Both the position numbers and the translations under genes were made by a program. From Coemansia sp. RSA 1804 (lineage: Eukaryota; Kickxellomycota; Kickxellomycetes; Kickxellales; Kickxellaceae), in assembly GCA_027578815.1 (NCBI GenBank), contig JANBTH010000147.1:1-30630 (forward strand): a DNA stretch of 30,630 nucleotides. The letters are read 5' to 3'. The notes under the pieces were generated by a model. The model did no database searches. It was given only the letters and a program-made list of their open reading frames with translations, and had not been told where the DNA came from. Each line of letters starts with the position of its first letter. Within the stretch, counting starts at the first letter, position 1. Shown in pieces: positions 20,201 to 30,626 of this stretch.

Positions 20201-23200
20201 TAGAAATTTATTTATGCCAAAATCCGACCAGAAGCCAGCGGCGACCGAGCCTGTGTCTGATGACGTCTACAACCAACAGACTAATCCCGACGTGTATCAA
20301 CAGCATGCTAGCAACGTCACTACAGATGGCCCTATTAAACAAGATGACGTGACAGCCAACATTGACAACGCGAGAAAGAGACGACATATGGATGAGTTAA
20401 GGGCCAAGATGGAGATTGTGCAAAAGGAGCAAAAGGGGCTTTCTCTGAGGCTGGAGACCTTGGCAAGCAAAGGCGGTAGGCCGTTGGAACACACTCCTAA
20501 GGCACTGGATAAAGACAATGTGCTTTTGGATTCAGATCAAATAACGTCAACAGCTAAACGGCAAAAGGTGGACAACGCTGGTTTGATCAATGGGGATGCC
20601 GGCCCAAAAACAAAGATTCGCCTTCTTTTTGCGGCGGCTGCTGCTTGCGCCAACGAGGGCAAGGTTATCGAGGACCAGCAACGCATATATGCAGAGCTGA
20701 ACACTGGTACGCTAGATAACTGCATTCTTCAGCCCTTGATAGTGGCCGATGGTATTGGTATGCCTGTGCTTGCGAATCCAACAACAGGGTTCTTGTCGAA
20801 GATGGCGATGGAAAGTCAAAGATACCATGATAGTACATCGCATATACGCTCCTCCCACTCTGTGGTTTCCAATACAGTGTCTGAAAAAGGAGCGCGTCCG
20901 TTGGCAGCTGACTATGTCGTGTACGAGTCGCCATTTGGTAGCGCCGATGTAAGCCAAGCTATAGACCACGTACCAGACGACCCGACAGAACTTTGCAATG
21001 TGAGTACCGCTGAACTGCTTGAAGCAATGCATCTGACTCCTCCGCCACATGCTGCATCAGCCAAACGGTTTCGTGGTGAGATTGACACCGCATTGCGCCA
21101 AGTCTGTGGAAACAGTGCTTCTTTAAAGATAAGCAACAAGGTGGTTGCGCTTGCTTTGCTTCCCATCTGGAAATCGCATGTACGATCTTTGGTGCAAGGG
21201 CCGATGAGTAAGAAAAACCCGTTGTACTCTGCCATTGGTTTTGATAGCTTAGATTCGACGCCATCGAATCTTTCGTCGCATGGCAGCTACCAACACGCGT
21301 CTATAGTGCGCAATAAGGTCAAAAAGAGGCTGAGATACACCTTTAAGAAACATGCAAGGTATCTTCCAGTCTTAAACCGAGATCTTGCATTCTACCCCAG
21401 TCATTCAGATAAGCCATCTGGCTCAGGCAACACGGCTGCAGATACAGCACTTTCAGGACGCAATGTCAGATATTTTGACACAGGTCTGGATGCAGACGAT
21501 CATGACAGCGAATCTGAAAAATCGTGCGTCAACTCTGATGTTAACGATGACATGGACGATGGTTCAGATGATGGTCCAAACGACGATCCAAACGATGAGC
21601 TGGATGAGGATGAAGCGGATATTCTAAGTAGCCGCCTTAGTGCGGATGACTTTGGCGACATTGCATTAGATGACAACGATGGCGCTTATTCTAAAGCTTT
21701 ACGCTGGCTTTGGAAGGATAATAGCAAAAAAAGTGGCGGGAACTTCAATATCAGTCTGTATCCAAGTCTCTATACGAAAACGAACAAGCGCGTGAGCAGA
21801 AGCATGTTGTATCTGAAGAAGGCTCTACAGGCATCACCGTCATCCGAGAAGCTTTGGGATCTGTACTTGGAGCTATATTCACGCCAGGATGTCCCAGACA
21901 GCGAGGTCGTGTCTGCATTTTCGGATGCCACAAAATTCCTTCCTCATAGCATCAGCATTTGGCGCAGATATGCCCGGTGGTGTGGTTGGAACACACTTCG
22001 GAACATTGGCTCGAATGCGGAAAGCACAGCCTGGCAAGGATGTCTTTCTATGGTGACCTCCATGGCGATAAAGTGCTTGTCTGGCGACGGCCAAAGTGTG
22101 CACTCGGAGGAGATGTCAGCCACAATAGCAGAGCTGGTTGTTCATTTTTGGGACTGTTCTTGGGCAGCGTTTGAGGGCCTGAGCAAGCCCGGGCCAGAAA
22201 ATAAGGATCCACCGAAACCGGTTGTGCAGTTCAAATCAAGACTGGTGGCACACATGCATGCCTGTTTGGCGGCCAGCTCGACTAGAGTACTTTGCGATGA
22301 GATATCGGACCTGTCTATATCCAACGCCTCTTCATCTCGTAGCAAAGTGACAGGAAGTGCTTGGAGGTCAACAGAGTGGATTCTTGGACGTCTTTTATTG
22401 CCACATCATCTGTTGTTTGTGGGACAAGTGTTTCTATGTTGTTTCATCGAGGCAACATTTGTGCCGCATAGCGTTCTTGAGCGAATGTATGCGGCACTTT
22501 ATGAGGGGCTACGATCCCAGTCAACATACTACCTGTGTCTGGACAACATAGCTGAAAAGAGCACTTCTGCGGATGCCAGCGCTAACAAAGGTTATAAACT
22601 TCAGCCGTATATAATGTCTGTTGTCCGTAAGATGTTTGGAGGCATAAAAGACGTCTTACTGTCGTATGGCGATGAAAAGTCCGATTTACATCTTCAGCAA
22701 GATGAGTCGCTACGCAGGGCCATTCAACAATCTTGCGGACTATGTTCTGCTTCCATGAGAGTCACGCTTGTCCAGCTAAAGCAGTATCTACTGGCGCCGG
22801 CGGAAGATGCAAAATCGATTGGCGACTGTGAGGACCTATTACAGATTATTAACAAGGGGTCAGTGGAATCTTTGTTTGATTCGAAAGACGGTCTTCTAGG
22901 TGCAGTTATAGAACAGGGGACAGAGGCACCGCTGCTAATAACATATCTGTTGTGTGCAGACAATAGAGAAACAAGCGAGTCTAAACTGAAAGATGCTGTC
23001 TGTGTCCTGCATGAGCACAGTGTTCTGACCGCGCGATCGATGGACATTGACACTGCCTCCTTTAATACACTTTTCCAGAGTCGGGTTTGCGATGTTACGC
23101 TTAACCGAGATACCATTGCACAATGTATCTCGGAGGCGAGGCAGTTGTACTACCAGTTGGTCGGCTATACTGGGGTGCCTGGGCCAAAGACGGAGCGATC

Positions 23201-23945
23201 GCTGGTTCATAATTTTCTGGGTGATCTGAATGACACGAGGTTGTCAGAATCTAGACAAAGGTTTTGCAGACGCGCAGGCACTTGGTCAAACCTTGCGTTG
23301 ATTGAAGTCCTACATTCGGCCTTTGAGTCCGATCACAGTTTTGTCAGCCGGTCTGCAATCGACTCGGCTTGCTTATGGATTCATCATGGTTTAAAGCAGC
23401 TCAGTTCGGATAACGTTGGTGGTTGTGCTCAGCTATGGACTTTGGCTTTTCACCTCTCAATGTTTTACAAACCACTGCAGCAGAGCGAGATTGTGCAGAT
23501 GCACAATAACATCGGTCGAACCGAATACAGACATGCGTTGCATATAGCTCCTGTGTGCAATATACCTGTCAACTTTGTTTTGCGCACCGTCCTGGATTCA
23601 ACACATTCCAACGATACGCTCGAAGCCATTGGGAACTACGTATCGTACATCGCCATGGACAATGCAGAGCTCGCTATCAGGTAGTGTTAAGCGGATGTAC
23701 AGATACGATATATGGCGGTCATATGTGTTATGTTGTATTTTTTGCACTCATGTATTTACTTTCTTGCTTAACCGTGGGGCATTTGCTGCTCATGCAAGCT
23801 TCTTGGGATTCTTTGTCTATTACTTTTCTGTAGGCTAATCGTGCGGGCGCTAAAGAGCAAGAACGTCTCACTATTTATATTTTTGCTTATTGGACGCATA
23901 TCCGCTCGCGCCAGTCGCGCAGACGCTCTTTTCCTTGAAATGTAA
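17212..23945 (+). CDS. Large coiled-coil/HAT-repeat protein, ZFC3H1/Red1-like candidate, three exons
   Basis: I read exons 17212-17244 (MDDSTKVVQSE), 17382-23680 and 23834-23945, giving about 2147 aa. The protein has a Ser/acidic disordered N-terminus with LRAAALSSLRAK near residue 31, Q-rich and helical parts, coiled coils (about 800-920 and 1008-1040), YVVYESPF near residue 1190, and an Asp-rich stretch (about 1378-1435). From about 1448 there are helical HAT/TPR-like repeats (YLKKALQASPSSEKLWDLYL; FLPHSISIWRRYARW) running to the end. This order and length resemble ZFC3H1, the scaffold linking Mtr4 to poly(A)-RNA decay by the nuclear exosome (Red1/MTREC in fission yeast). The C3H1 zinc finger expected just after the YxSP-like motif is not visible, so the identity is a hypothesis. 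That the gene is real is not in doubt; the last exon is less certain. Without it the protein stops at 23684 (2111 aa). Confidence 0.8.
17245..17381 (+). other. First intron of the large HAT-repeat gene
   Basis: Donor GTAAGA, acceptor GGAATGTAG, 137 nt, phase 0. It is needed because an in-frame TAG at 17379-17381 (part of the acceptor) closes the main frame upstream and no ATG precedes residue MKRSAAA (17481) in that frame. Confidence 0.75.
23681..23833 (+). other. Likely last intron of the large HAT-repeat gene
   Basis: The donor CAG|GTAGTG is non-optimal, but the acceptor ATTACTTTTCTGTAG is strong. The 153-nt interior is AT-rich, while the downstream exon is GC-richer and open for 36 codons. 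Joining gives DNAELAIRLIVRALKSKN, which looks like a continuous HAT-type helix. Confidence 0.6.
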
Positions 23946-25960
23946 ACCACTTCTTTGCGACTTGTTTGACTGGATGTGTTACTTTTATATTGCATGATCT
24001 GTGGCTAACAATAATCGCTTGTGGAATGTTTGTGCTTGAACCGATGGCTGCGACATTTTATTGACTTTGCACATGCTTTTCTTTTATAATTTTGTGTGTG
24101 TGCATACTCGAGCTTTATTCTATGCTCTTTACTATTTAGGTTTAACGGTTCCTAGCCCACATCCTTGAGCCTTTTAGAATAGAGATGGTGTTGTTGTTTT
24201 CTGCTTGTTGAAAATATTGCAGGGAATAACATCACCTGTGTCCTTTCTTTAATCCTTCGTCATCGTCATCGTCTTTTTCTTCTGATGCCAAACAATACTG
24301 CCGATACTGAAAAGTAGTATACAGTAAACTGGTACAGCACGTGGCACTGTACTCTTTGAGTGCTGGTTAGATTAATAATGGCCAGTAGGTATTGCTAATA
24401 CGTGAATTTATGTAGGATTTCGCGCCATGACTTTCATTAATTCTCAGTACAAGCTCTTCTTCTTATAAAATGCCGCAGGCTACATGTAGACATGCAAGCT
24501 TTTTCTAGATTGCTTCAAGAATCAGAAAGAATAATAATAAATATATTGAGCACTACATTTTACCCATTTATAATTCTCAGAAGAACCTGCCAAGCAATCG
24601 TCTAGAGAGTATTTCATTACCCGGATTTTGAATTAAAATTATATTAATGCAATTTGAACAATAAACCATGTGGATTTAATTGTTGTCGACAGAAGTAGCA
24701 GATGTCGTATTTTGGTGCAAATATCCAGGAAAATGGGGGAGGGATTATGATGTTGCCAAAAAATATCTTGGCAGTAACTGTAACGTATTGCTCAGCAAAA
24801 ATTCCGGATAAGCAGGTGGCAATGTCCATGAAAAAGATCAAACCAACAAATAATATCGACGGTCGCAGAATGCAACGGATATTTTGGAAACGAAAGAGGT
24901 ACCCAAGGGCGTATATCTAATGCGCTTAAGAAGATTGTATTGTGCGTCATAGCATTAAAAATATTACAAACAATAACAGGAATGAGCTGCTCGATCCTAT
25001 TAGGACACGGGTATCCAGATACGAGGGATCCAACAGGTTACTACTCCGCCACATTAAAACCGCTTAAAGCATTTGAGACGAGGTCAATTCTTGTCTGTGC
25101 ATGCAAGAAAGGAACTTTTATTCCGAACAAATAAAGGCAGAATCATATTATCTAGTAGTATTGAGGATGAATAAAGAATTTTTTAGTGTCCAGTAAATAG
25201 AAATGCTTTGAAATTTTGAAAGCGCAAGTTTCTGTGTTTGAGCCATTTTCAAAATAATAATGCCAAATTAGTAACAGGTGCGAAGCGTCATAATGACAAA
25301 ACGCATGTATGCATGGTCTTCGCCAAGTCTATTACTGTTTGGAGTTAAAAAGGCTCAGTTCCCGGTAATGCAGGCCACACATACAAGATGGCGTTATGCA
25401 ATTACAGAAAGATGCGGCATGCTTTGGTGAAAAGAAAAACTAAATAGATAATTGCCAGCGGCAGCTTGTCAGTACTTGGGAGCTATTATCAAAGTCGTTT
25501 GTTGGGTGAATCTCCGGCATGTTTTTGCAAGCAACGTCGCAGTAGCTCCCAATGTTGGGTTGGAAACAAGGAATGATCCATTAGTTTGGGGATCCGCCAG
25601 TAACCTGAACACAAGTAGCAGTCGCGAAGCAGCCCACGCTTTTCAAAATATAGTAAAAAATCTGTATCCAATTAAGGAGCTGGGTTGGGGGAGGGATATG
25701 AAGAGCTTAGGGAGGAGGGATCGAGACAAAATCTTATTGCTAGATTATTCAAACCAAAAAAAGCAACGATGCCTTACGTACTATGCATATGTTTCACTTG
25801 TTAATTTGTAGACAATTATAGTGATAGGCTTTTGCTGCTCTGGACGTCGGCCGTTTGCGGTGTAACTGTAGACAATGCATGTGCATTGTTTTCATTGTGG
25901 TCACTTGGCTAAACAACGGAGAACAAATCCGAGCTTATAAAGTAAAACATCGCCACTCGT
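23946..25960. other. AT-rich spacer, no recognised gene
   Basis: About 2 kb between the large gene and a small TATA-driven ORF. Frames of 60-120 codons occur: 24702-24920 (ATG start, 72 aa, basic C-terminus), 24940-25134, and 25452-25811 (stop-free for 119 codons but starting from TTG). None shows a family I recognise, and they may be eroded mobile or coding sequence. On the minus strand an acidic reading (ASEEKDDDDDEGLKKGHR then stop) near 24240-24300 sits behind an acceptor-like CTACTTTTCAG, but no upstream exon could be found. Confidence 0.5.
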
Positions 25961-25967
25961 ATAGAGG

Positions 25968-25975
25968 TATAAATA
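25968..25975 (+). promoter_or_regulatory. TATA box upstream of the 42-codon ORF
   Basis: TATAAATA lies 172 nt upstream of the ATG at 26140; a second TATAAA sits at 25936-25941. A pyrimidine-rich CTTTTTTTCTCCAG at 26040-26053 could be the acceptor of a 5'-UTR intron. Confidence 0.45.
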
Positions 25976-26139
25976 GGATAGAACGGACCGAACGTATCTA
26001 CAACTAAGCTGAATCGCAGCAAGAAAACATATTTTGACACTTTTTTTCTCCAGCAAAATTTTCTGTAGTCATATTTTTGGGCTTCCATCCCTTCAAGCAG
26101 CCATTAACCTATATTACAAGAACAAGAACATTCTGCATT

Positions 26140-26268
26140 ATGTCTACAAACGAATGTAACCTCCTCGCTTTGTCACAAGCCTCTGCGTTTCCTACAGACA
26201 CCCCTGTGCTTCAAGATCGCATGTGCACCTGTCCCATCTGCCACACAGGATCCAACAACGACGGATAA
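26140..26268 (+). CDS. Putative 42-aa cysteine-containing small protein
   Basis: I do not recognise this protein. The open frame begins earlier with TTG (26077), but the first ATG is 26140, with context GCATTATGTC. The product starts MSTNECNLLALSQASAF and ends DRMCTCPICHTGSNNDG. Four cysteines, three of them in CTCPIC, plus a nearby His could bind a metal in metallothionein fashion, but the cysteine content is low for that family. Support for a transcription unit comes from TATAAATA 172 nt upstream and AATAAA 130 nt downstream. No signal peptide or membrane segment is seen. It could also be a chance ORF in a longer non-coding RNA. Confidence 0.35.
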   Translation: MSTNECNLLALSQASAFPTDTPVLQDRMCTCPICHTGSNNDG

Positions 26269-26940
26269 CAGCAAGATTTGGCATTTTCTATTTCCCACTC
26301 TGGAATGCTGGACGTTTCGACTGGGCAACATGTCGTAGTTGCCTACTTTGAATGCAAAGCTGGATCTATGTAAATGTCTCTCTCTTGAACTAGGAGAAAT
26401 AAAAGTAATATTGGAAATTAAATGGTAGATTGGCTTACAATTTTTCTTAAAAAATTTTTACATTTAATGGTATCTATTGCCGAAACTCATTTAAAATTAC
26501 TACTTTTCCGAGTCAATCTTTTGGTAAGAGAACAGTGGAATGTGCTGATGTTTGCCTATAATTCAAGCAGACTCAAGCGGCTTTTGTGAGAAGTAATTAC
26601 CAGTCCAACAATAGATCCACACACCGGATTTTCGCTTGATAGTTACATTGTATGTGCGTGTAGAGCTTTCAATGCACCTCTGCTCGAATAACGGCTATGT
26701 ATTTGAGCATTTGAAAGTGCTTGTGCTTGGTTTATTTTTATCCGATATCAAGATTAAATTAATAGGCATCGGGATGCAGGGACAAGTGACACATCAAAAA
26801 AAAACAGCACAGCCTGCTTATCATATTAGATTTTTTAAAGTCACATTTTAGGCGTCCAACTTCCTATTTCATCTTCTGTTCTTAAAAGTACTTTGTTCTT
26901 CACTTAAGAGTATAATAGCAGTTGACAATAAATTACCCAA
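26269..26940. other. Spacer / promoter region of mitochondrial IleRS
   Basis: AT-rich, 672 nt. Only the AATAAA at 26398 and a TATAAT-like stretch at about 26910 stand out. The 71-codon frame at 26636-26851 lacks an ATG near its start and resembles noise. Confidence 0.55.
26398..26403 (+). terminator. Poly(A) signal AATAAA after the 42-codon ORF
   Basis: A canonical hexamer 130 nt past the TAA stop, in a suitable position for the small gene. Confidence 0.4.
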
Positions 26941-29937
26941 ATGAATCAATCGTTAGCATCGCTGCGACAGACAGGGGCAAAGCAAGCAGCCCGCCAGCTG
27001 CATTCAACAGTATCGCTTGCAAGCGCCAGCAGCGCACAGACGCCAAAGGGACAACCTAGCCCGTATTCGCATACACTCAAACTTCCAAAAACAGAGTTCC
27101 CACTCCGAGCTAATGCTGCTCTCCGGGAGAAACAGTTTAGGGCACGGTGTACGGATTCACTGTACGAGTGGCAGTTAAAGAATAACAAGGGCGTGCAATT
27201 TGTATTTCATGACGGTCCGCCGTATGCAAACGGGGACCTTCACATTGGCCATTTTATGAACAAGGTCCTCAAGGACATCATCAACAGATACCAGGTGCTT
27301 CTGGGCAAGCGGGTTTCGTACATCCCAGGATTCGATGGCCATGGCCTGCCGATTGAACAGAAGGCGCTTGAGCGCTTGAAGGGCCGTGACAGAGACTCGC
27401 TCCATCCTATGGAGATCCGCAAACTGGCGCGGGATTTTGCATTGGCCGCAGTTGAAAACCAAACAAAGGGGTTCCGCGAGTACGCGGTAATGGGGGATTG
27501 GACAAACAGGTACTTGACTCTGGACCCAGCCTACGAAGCAAACCAGCTGGAGGTATTCCGCGAAATGTTTTTGCGGGGTTACATTTATCGCCAGAACAAA
27601 CCAGTGTACTGGTCTCCCTCGTCGCGCACGGCACTTGCAGAGGCAGAAGTCGAGCACAATGAGAAGCATGTGAGCACCAGCGCTTACGTAAAGTTTCCGA
27701 TGACTCGCGAATCGGCCGAGACATTGGGTGGTAGCGAGAACACATACGCGCTGATTTGGACCACCACGCCCTGGACATTGCCTGCAAATAGCGCAATTGC
27801 AGTACATCCTGATATAGCTTATGCGCTTTTGCGTGTCTCGCAGGGGGAGACAGCCGACAATTCGTTCTACGATATGCTTGTAGCAAAGAGCCAAATAGAT
27901 AAGGTACGAGGGATGCTTGATTCTGACGCCAATGTTGACATCCTTCGATACTTTTTGGGAAAGGACCTGGTGGGACTAACATACAGCAGCATTCTCCGCG
28001 GCCAAACATGCAAGATACTCGCAGCAGATCATGTTGCTGAGGATTCTGGAACAGGGCTTGTGCATACGGCTCCCGGACATGGCAAGGAGGATTACGAGCT
28101 TGGCTTGGCGAACGGACTGTCTGTCTACTCGCCGGTAGATGACTATGGAAGGTTTACTAGTGCAGCAGGCCAGGAGCTTGTCGGCAAGGACGTTCTTAGT
28201 GACGGAACGGATACAGTTCTAAGTATCTTGTTAGACCGGGGTATCTTGTTCCATCAGGAGAAGTTTGTACATAGCTATCCTTACGACTGGCGTACAAAGA
28301 AGCCGATTATCCAGCGTGCCACCCCGCAATGGTTCGCCAACGTTCGAGAGCTAAAGCACTCTGCCTGCGACTCTGTAAAGGACGTGAATATCATTCCCGA
28401 ATCAGGCCGCCGCCGCCTAGAATCCTTTGTCACCGGGCGTTCCGAGTGGTGCATCTCTCGCCAGCGCGTTTGGGGGGTTCCGATCCCAGTTCTCTATGAA
28501 TCCGAGAGCGGTGAGCCGCTGATCAACAAAGAGTCGATTGACCACATTATCGAGGTCATTCGCAGCAATGGCGGTTCGGATGTCTGGTGGACGCTTCCTG
28601 AGGAATCGTTTGTCCATCCCAAGTACAGGGACAACGGCAAAAAGTACGTCAGAGGCAGCGACACGATGGATGTGTGGTTTGACAGCGGCAGCTCCTGGAA
28701 GCACCTTGAGGATAAGGTCGAGAACCGTGCTGGGGCGTATGCTGATGTGTGTCTCGAAGGAAGCGACCAGCACAGAGGCTGGTTCCAGTCATCACTGCTT
28801 ACATCAAACGCAGCACGTGGAGTTGCCCCGTACAGGGCGCTGGTGACGCATGGGTTTGCTCTTGACGAGCAAGGACGCAAGATGTCAAAGTCCATTGGCA
28901 ACACGCTCGCGCCGAATGCAATCATTAATGGCGGAAAGGACAAGAAGAAGGAGCCGGCATACGGAGTTGATCTGCTGCGTCTTGTTGTGGGCTCAACGGA
29001 CTATACGCAAGACGTGAGCTTTGGACCAACAGTCTTTGCGGGCTTTGCCGAGACGATCCGCAAGATCCGCGGAACTGTGCGGTTCATGCTTGGGAATCTT
29101 GATGGATTTACGCAGAACATGGCTGTTAAGTATGATGATATGCGTAGCGTTGACCGGTACATGCTTCATGAGCTGTATCATTTCAAGCAAAAGGCTACTG
29201 TCGCCTTTGATAGATACGAGTTCTTCAGAGCAATGCAGCTCGTCAACCAGTTTACCAACGTCTCGCTGTCAGCATTCTACTTTGACATTAGCAAGGACTG
29301 CTTGTATGCAAACGGCACAAGTGACCTATCCCGTCGCTCAATCCAAACCGTGCTGTTCCACATTCTTGTGAACTACTTGACAACCTTGGCACCTGTAACG
29401 CCACATCTAGCGGAAGAGGTGTGGGAATTCTTCAAACAGGTGCGATTTGGATTTGGGCGCGATGGATTCAGCCTGTTTCAGGAAGCGTGGGACCAGACCA
29501 GCAAGGAATGGGACAACCAAGAGCTTGCTTCCGAGTGGGAGGCTCTGCGAGCCGTCCGTAGTCTCGCTAACAAGGCAATTGAGGCAGCACGGCAGGGCAA
29601 AGCCATTGGCAGCCCGCTTGATGCGGAGCTAGATGTGTATTTGCCTTTGGAAGCGCCGGTCGGTCGGTTGCTTGTTGACCATAAGGACGATTTGTCGCAG
29701 CTGTGTGTCACATCGAGTGTTAGAGTGCACGATGCTAGCGAGAACGACAGCATTGGCACCGGTGGCAATGCTGAGGTGTTTGACAGCCAAGAAGCCATCT
29801 CTCTGCGTGGTAGCGAGACAACGGTTAGAGTCAAGTGCATGCGGTCGTCTCTGCACAAGTGTCCACGTTGTTGGAACCTTCACTCTAGCTCGGCTGATTC
29901 GCTCTGCACACGATGTGACAAGGTCATCCGTCAGTGA
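26941..29937 (+). CDS. ISM1: Isoleucyl-tRNA synthetase, mitochondrial
   Basis: A class I aminoacyl-tRNA synthetase charging mitochondrial tRNA-Ile. The intronless 998-aa ORF starts with an Arg/Ser/Ala-rich presequence (MNQSLASLRQTGAKQAARQL), as expected for matrix import. The Rossmann signature HIGH is at residues 101-104 after FVFHDGPPYANGDL. The CP1 editing domain includes IWTTTPWTLPANSAI near 272-286. DVWFDSGSSW (about 577-586) and GSDQHRGWFQSS follow, then KMSKS at 647-651 (GRKMSKSIGN). The anticodon-binding helical domain begins near DRYMLHELYHF. The C-terminus retains the bacterial-type zinc site C974-x2-C977-W and C989-x2-C992. This supports the organellar (bacterial-like) type over the cytosolic enzyme. 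A poly(A) signal lies 282 nt after the stop. Confidence 0.97.
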   Translation: MNQSLASLRQTGAKQAARQLHSTVSLASASSAQTPKGQPSPYSHTLKLPKTEFPLRANAALREKQFRARCTDSLYEWQLKNNKGVQFVFHDGPPYANGDLHIGHFMNKVLKDIINRYQVLLGKRVSYIPGFDGHGLPIEQKALERLKGRDRDSLHPMEIRKLARDFALAAVENQTKGFREYAVMGDWTNRYLTLDPAYEANQLEVFREMFLRGYIYRQNKPVYWSPSSRTALAEAEVEHNEKHVSTSAYVKFPMTRESAETLGGSENTYALIWTTTPWTLPANSAIAVHPDIAYALLRVSQGETADNSFYDMLVAKSQIDKVRGMLDSDANVDILRYFLGKDLVGLTYSSILRGQTCKILAADHVAEDSGTGLVHTAPGHGKEDYELGLANGLSVYSPVDDYGRFTSAAGQELVGKDVLSDGTDTVLSILLDRGILFHQEKFVHSYPYDWRTKKPIIQRATPQWFANVRELKHSACDSVKDVNIIPESGRRRLESFVTGRSEWCISRQRVWGVPIPVLYESESGEPLINKESIDHIIEVIRSNGGSDVWWTLPEESFVHPKYRDNGKKYVRGSDTMDVWFDSGSSWKHLEDKVENRAGAYADVCLEGSDQHRGWFQSSLLTSNAARGVAPYRALVTHGFALDEQGRKMSKSIGNTLAPNAIINGGKDKKKEPAYGVDLLRLVVGSTDYTQDVSFGPTVFAGFAETIRKIRGTVRFMLGNLDGFTQNMAVKYDDMRSVDRYMLHELYHFKQKATVAFDRYEFFRAMQLVNQFTNVSLSAFYFDISKDCLYANGTSDLSRRSIQTVLFHILVNYLTTLAPVTPHLAEEVWEFFKQVRFGFGRDGFSLFQEAWDQTSKEWDNQELASEWEALRAVRSLANKAIEAARQGKAIGSPLDAELDVYLPLEAPVGRLLVDHKDDLSQLCVTSSVRVHDASENDSIGTGGNAEVFDSQEAISLRGSETTVRVKCMRSSLHKCPRCWNLHSSSADSLCTRCDKVIRQ

Positions 29938-30305
29938 CAGCGTCAGCAACGTCTGATTGAGGGCGCCGAACTCGGTCTTGAAAGACCTCATCTGCCTATC
30001 CTTTGTCTTGTTTTTTTTACTTTCAGCTGGTCTGTGTGGCTAGAATAATCAAAGGGACTGATACTGCAAGTGACACATGACCAGATCTCTTGGTCCGCTT
30101 CCAAAACCTTCATCATCATGCATGGGACCATGCTTGATTGTGCAGAATCGGGCATGAATAGCAGGAGGGGCTGAATGGCCTACTACGCACACGACCAAGT
30201 GAATAAGCAATTCTAAACAATAAACCTACAATAGAAGAGAGGCTATTATTGCAGATGGACCTCGTTTCTCACCACTGAGCCTCTAGACGAGAGGAGAAAT
30301 TATTA
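29938..30305. other. 3' region of IleRS and convergent spacer
   Basis: It contains AATAAA at 30219-30224, a T-run at 30010-30018 and a short inverted repeat CCTCTAGACGAGAGG near 30280. No gene is recognised. Confidence 0.6.
30219..30224 (+). terminator. Poly(A) signal AATAAA of mitochondrial IleRS
   Basis: Canonical hexamer 282 nt past the IleRS stop codon. Confidence 0.45.
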
Positions 30306-30626
30306 TTAGACATGGCCGTTGTTTCGCCATCGTGGAACCACATGCAGTAAGCGAGTGGTTTTCCTACGGATACTGCTGGAAGCGTGAACTGGGGGTTCTC
30401 TAGACTGGGTGCACACATCATCGAGCGTTAGGAATTGCATGTCTAGCATTCCAAGAGCAGTAGCACATGTTGCCGCCACAAACCGAGCAAGAGGGAGTTT
30501 GCATTCGTCATGGTCCGAGTTTGTGAAGAAGGTGGTGACGAGCATTTCTATTGAAACGAGGAGTGCAAAGGTGGGGAGAGAGGCGGACACGATGTCTCTG
30601 ACGATTGTACAAGTCTTGTAGGGCAT
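30306..30626 (-). CDS. Possible C-terminal fragment of a minus-strand gene running off the right edge
   Basis: The frame is open from the window edge to TAA at 30306-30308; the ATG at 30626 may be internal. It encodes one hydrophobic stretch (IVSASLPTFALLVSIEML, possible membrane helix), a Cys-containing middle and a basic tail (SIRRKTTRLLHVVPRWRNN). Codon third positions are often C or G, more like the genes here than the spacers. I recognise no family, and the opposite strand is also open for 70 codons, so this could be chance. The convergent orientation with IleRS is plausible. Confidence 0.3.
   Translation of the reverse strand: MPYKTCTIVRDIVSASLPTFALLVSIEMLVTTFFTNSDHDECKLPLARFVAATCATALGMLDMQFLTLDDVCTQSREPPVHASSSIRRKTTRLLHVVPRWRNNGHV

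Noticed and set aside
17433..23684. Taking the GTG at 17433 or the ATG at 17481 as the start of the large gene
   Set aside because: The frame is open upstream to the acceptor at 17381, and a clean ATG exon (17212-17244) with donor GTAAGA joins in phase. The internal Met would discard protein-like sequence.
24240..24320. Minus-strand acidic C-terminal exon (EEKDDDDDEG) behind an acceptor-like CTACTTTTCAG
   Set aside because: No donor with an open, ATG-bearing upstream exon was found within several hundred bases, and the GTCATC repeat alone explains the Asp run.
25826..25840. TTTTGCTG copper-response-like element upstream of the 42-codon ORF
   Set aside because: The base after GCTG does not fit the usual consensus, only one weak copy is seen on this strand, and the ORF is not a clear metallothionein.
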